Of a stretch of 64,000 bases of DNA, positions 61,650-64,000 are shown in pieces (position 1 is the stretch's first letter; the number at the start of each line of letters is the position of its first letter). Below the pieces are notes generated by a model. It worked only from the letters and a program-made list of their open reading frames with translations. It did not search any database and was not told the DNA's origin. Location of the stretch: contig NZ_JASZYG010000017.1 of the NCBI RefSeq assembly GCF_030317105.1, forward strand, positions 36,492 to 100,491, in the 5' to 3' direction. Both the position numbers and the translations under genes were made by a program. Origin of the DNA: Variovorax brevis. GTDB taxonomy: Bacteria; Pseudomonadota; Gammaproteobacteria; Burkholderiales; Burkholderiaceae_C.

Positions 61650-62403
61650 CAGGCGTGCGAGATCGCCAGCAAGGTCAGCGGCTCAACACGGAACACACGC
61701 TTTCGAGCCGACAGGTCGAAGCGCGGGCGCTGGTGCAAATCGCGCCTCCGGTAGGCTACGCTTTTGAATTGAAGGCGTATCGATGGCGAAGAGGTCACCG
61801 ACGGCGCCAGGGGCATGCGCTCAGTGGTGACCTCGGTTCGCGCCACGCGTCGCGCCGAAGATCCTCGACTGGTTTCATCTCGGAATGAAGCTGCATGCAG
61901 TGAAGAGCCCAATCTACGCACGGTGGTACTTCGCTGGCGAACGCCCACTGTTGATCACACGATGTGAGCGGCTTTGGAAAAAGATCCGCAAACGCGCTTT
62001 GGCGAGGAGAGGGCGAAGTCGCCATTGAGATAACACGCACGTTGATGGCATCCTTGCACGAGGAGCTTGATGCACTGGAGCCCTTTTACAGGCAGTGCGC
62101 CGAGACCGCTCACGGCGCCGCCAAGGCTCTGCTCGGCTTCCTTGAAAACAACAGGAAGGACCTCGCGAACTATCAGCGAGAAAGAATGAAAGGGCGACGA
62201 ATCTCATCGGCGTCAGCCGAGTCCGTGATGAATCACGTGGTCAATCGCCGGATGTCGCCTCGAAGCGTCAGCAGATGCGTTGGTCGATGAGAGGGGCGCA
62301 CTGCCTCTTGCAAACACGGGTTGAACTCCTCGATGGCCGTCTCGAGGAACACTTCGCAAGCACCTTCCCTCACTTCAGATCGCAAGAGCTGAGACGCGCA
62401 TGA
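61650..62403 (+). pseudogene. ISKra4-family transposase, degenerate
   Basis: Pieces in several frames: KILDWFHLGMKLHAV near 61,860 (catalytic region), HEELDALEPFYRQ, LGFLENNRKDLANYQRERMK and ISSASAESVMNHVVNRRMS, then RWSMRGAHCLLQTRVELLDG and LEEHFASTFPHF near the end. Their order is that of ISKra4 transposases. At least three frameshifts are present. Confidence 0.75.
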
Positions 62404-62429
62404 GCATGAAGGGGCCTCCCCCAAATTTC

Positions 62430-62525
62430 GTCCGCTCCCCGTTTTAGATGCTATGTGGGACTACCCGAGCGAGACCCGATTGGCTAAAACGGAGTTTCCT
62501 CAACCTCGTAGCAAAGGAGACGGAA
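62430..62525 (+). other. Noncoding end of the IS110-family element (5' side)
   Basis: CCGTTTTAGATGCTATGTGG and TGGCTAAAACGGAGTTTCC contain the complementary runs CCGTTTTA and TAAAACGG about 35 bases apart, so this stretch can form a stem-loop. Bridge RNAs of IS110-type elements come from such noncoding ends. The precise tips are not determined. Confidence 0.4.
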
Positions 62526-63662
62526 ATGTCGACAACTCAAGCAGTCCCACAAAGCGAGAATACGGCGGTCTCGGGCGAGCTGTATATGAGCTTCGAACTC
62601 GGCGACAGATCCTGGAAGTTGACGACGAGCGATGGACTCCGAAGCCCGAGTCGATACAACTTGGAGGCCGGCGACACGGCTGCCGTCACACAGTGCATCG
62701 GTAGGGCCCGGGAGCGCTGCAAGCTCGAGCCACAAACCCGGGTGCACTCGTGTTACGAAGCTGGCCGCGACCGCTGGTGGCTGCATCGCTGGCTGCTCGA
62801 GCAGGGCATCGACAACATCGTGGTCGACTCTTCGAGCATCGAGGTGAGCCGACATGCCAGGCGCGCCAAGACAGATCGACTCGACGGCGACAAGCTACTG
62901 ACGATGTTGCTGCGCCATCATCGCGGCGAGCGTGTGTGGTCGGTGCTATATGAGCCCACACCCGAGGACGAAGACGCGCGCCGCACGCATCGCGAGCTCG
63001 GCCGGCTGACACAGGAGCGAACCTCGCACACGAACCGGATCAGTTCGCTGCTGGTGCTGCACAACCTGCGTCCGAACGTCATCATCGGCGGACGCGACTG
63101 GGCGCGCTGGTGGGAACGTCATTGCGAGCAGGTGCCGCCGGTCCTGCGTGCGGAGATCGTGCGCGAGAGTGCACGGCTGACGCTGGTTGTCAAGCAGCAG
63201 GTCAAGGCCATGGAAGCCGAGCGGCGCCAGGAAATGGCCAATGGCAAACAGCCGCAGGTGGCGCAACTGACCCAGTTGCGAGCCATCGGGTCCAAAGGCG
63301 CCTGGGTATTGGTCAAGGAGGTGTTTGGATGGCGGCGCTTCGCCAACCGGCGGGAGCTGGCCGGCTGCCTCGGGTTGGCACCCACGCCCTATGCCAGCGG
63401 CAACAGCCAGATCGAGCAGGGCATCAGCAAGGCCGGCAACAAACGAGCGCGGGCGCTGCTGGTCGAACAAGCTTGGAGTTGGCTGCGCTGGCAGCCCGGC
63501 AGTGCCTTGACAGAATGGTTCAACCGGCGCTTCGCTGGAGGTGGCAAGCGCATGCGCAGAGTGGGCATCGTTGCCTTGGCAAGAAAGCTGGCGATCGCCC
63601 TATGGCGCTATCTGCAGTACGGCGAGATTCCGGCTGGAGCGTCGCTCAAGCCGGCTGCTTGA
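62526..63662 (+). CDS. IS110-family transposase, intact
   Basis: A 378-residue recombinase. The N-terminal RuvC-like DEDD domain shows LYMSFELGDRSWKL, SCYEAGRDRWWLHRWLLEQG, NIVVDSSSIEVSRHARRAKT and DRLDGDKLL. The C-terminal domain shows LRAIGSKGAWVLVKEVFGW, ELAGCLGLAPTPYASGNSQ, EQGISKAGNKRARALLVEQA and LARKLAIALWRYL; the conserved Ser of this domain would be in the SGNSQ region. Length and order are normal. The ATG at 62526 follows AAGGAGACGGAA. IS110 elements move by RNA-guided recombination, with the guide RNA encoded in the flanking noncoding DNA. Confidence 0.9.
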   Translation: MSTTQAVPQSENTAVSGELYMSFELGDRSWKLTTSDGLRSPSRYNLEAGDTAAVTQCIGRARERCKLEPQTRVHSCYEAGRDRWWLHRWLLEQGIDNIVVDSSSIEVSRHARRAKTDRLDGDKLLTMLLRHHRGERVWSVLYEPTPEDEDARRTHRELGRLTQERTSHTNRISSLLVLHNLRPNVIIGGRDWARWWERHCEQVPPVLRAEIVRESARLTLVVKQQVKAMEAERRQEMANGKQPQVAQLTQLRAIGSKGAWVLVKEVFGWRRFANRRELAGCLGLAPTPYASGNSQIEQGISKAGNKRARALLVEQAWSWLRWQPGSALTEWFNRRFAGGGKRMRRVGIVALARKLAIALWRYLQYGEIPAGASLKPAA

Positions 63663-63830
63663 AATCCCGCCCAGCCTTGTTCCGAAGCAGCCAGTCATCG
63701 CATCATGATCAAAGGTCGACGCGCCCGAGAAGTCAGTGGGTCACTGCACCAACGTGACCGCGTTCTTAGGCCGTCAGATCGAAGCGCCGGCGCGATTTCC
63801 TTTTCTCCAGCAAAGCTAGAAAGAACATTA
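63663..63830 (+). other. Noncoding DNA downstream of the IS110-family gene
   Basis: No open frame with features. It includes GGTCACGTTGG-type complementary runs (GTGGGTCACTGCACCAACGTGACC) that can pair as GGTCAC/GTGACC. It could hold the other element end and a guide RNA. The boundary to host DNA is before 63831, where a gene start is recognisable. Confidence 0.35.
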
Positions 63831-63912
63831 TGAATGGCCTGATGCAGACGGAGCCACTGCTCATTTCGAACCTGCTCGTCTTCGCCAACCGGAACGTGTC
63901 AATGAGTTTGCT
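63831..63912 (+). pseudogene. Acyl-CoA synthetase N-terminal fragment
   Basis: MNGLMQTEPLLISNLLVFAN corresponds to the start of long-chain acyl-CoA synthetases (MNGLMQ..PLLISSLIEFA). Similarity ends after ~27 codons. The remaining bases to 64000 are unassigned. Confidence 0.6.
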
Positions 63913-64000
63913 ACACCCGGCTTCATGAATTTACTGTGCAGGGCTGTGGTGATGTTGGGTCGGCGGTCTCCGATGGTGGTGGGTTGATCCATGCTGCGTT

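Overview
This 64 kb window is high-GC betaproteobacterial DNA, most likely from a Burkholderiales member of the Comamonadaceae type (Variovorax, Acidovorax or Polaromonas-like). That placement is inferred from the mix of host genes: a TRAP-type DctP protein next to an OFA-family MFS carrier, a PHB-depolymerase-like esterase with a small basic partner, a membrane protein fused to a spermidine-synthase-like domain, and IS1071-like and IS427-type elements. No rRNA, tRNA or CRISPR array was seen.

Layout. (1) 1-15.3 kb is the maintenance module of a large plasmid or integrative element. It holds a ParB-like protein, an ArdC-type antirestriction/metallopeptidase protein, a DUF932 protein, two DUF2958 proteins, a RadC/JAB protein, a truncated PAPS-reductase-like protein, a large protein combining a RelB-like N-terminus with a zeta-toxin-like core, and a DinG helicase. 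Four of these genes (both DUF2958, DUF932, RadC) have the same kind of ~165 bp structured leader, which I assign to the radC RNA class. Segmental duplications (ParB remnant plus upstream DNA; a ~450 bp block) show local amplification and decay. (2) 15.4-20.5 kb holds small regulators and hypothetical genes plus pseudogenes. (3) 20.5-29 kb holds an IS91-type transposase with a broken tyrosine recombinase, an IS5-family remnant, an unrecognised secreted protein and a frameshifted IS1071-like Tn3-family element. (4) 29.4-32.1 kb is a compact four-gene unit ending in a sensor histidine kinase. (5) 32.4-45 kb is a nest of mobile DNA centred on a small Tn7-like transposon (35,273-40,095). It encodes TnsA-, TnsB- and TnsC-like proteins and an unrecognised fourth protein, with recognisable ends and TnsB-type repeats but no TniQ/TnsD and no cargo. 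Two decayed copies of a related left end, one with a tnsA remnant, lie nearby, together with complete or partial IS427, IS630, ISL3, IS110 and IS3 elements. (6) 45-58.5 kb is more chromosomal in character: transglutaminase remnant, MFS/spermidine synthase fusion, esterase, a soluble histidine kinase, a YihY/BrkB membrane protein, TRAP solute receptor and OFA-family MFS carrier. (7) 58.6-64 kb is mostly a graveyard of broken genes (Crp/Fnr, autotransporter barrel, sulfatase, ISKra4, IS6/IS21, acyl-CoA synthetase) and a complete IS110-family element gene.

The strongest leads are the minimal Tn7-like element with its uncharacterised fourth gene and dispersed relatives of its ends; the multi-copy radC-type leaders and a separate duplicated 98-nt structured element upstream of ardC; and the RelB/zeta-like fusion protein whose P-loop has lost its lysine.
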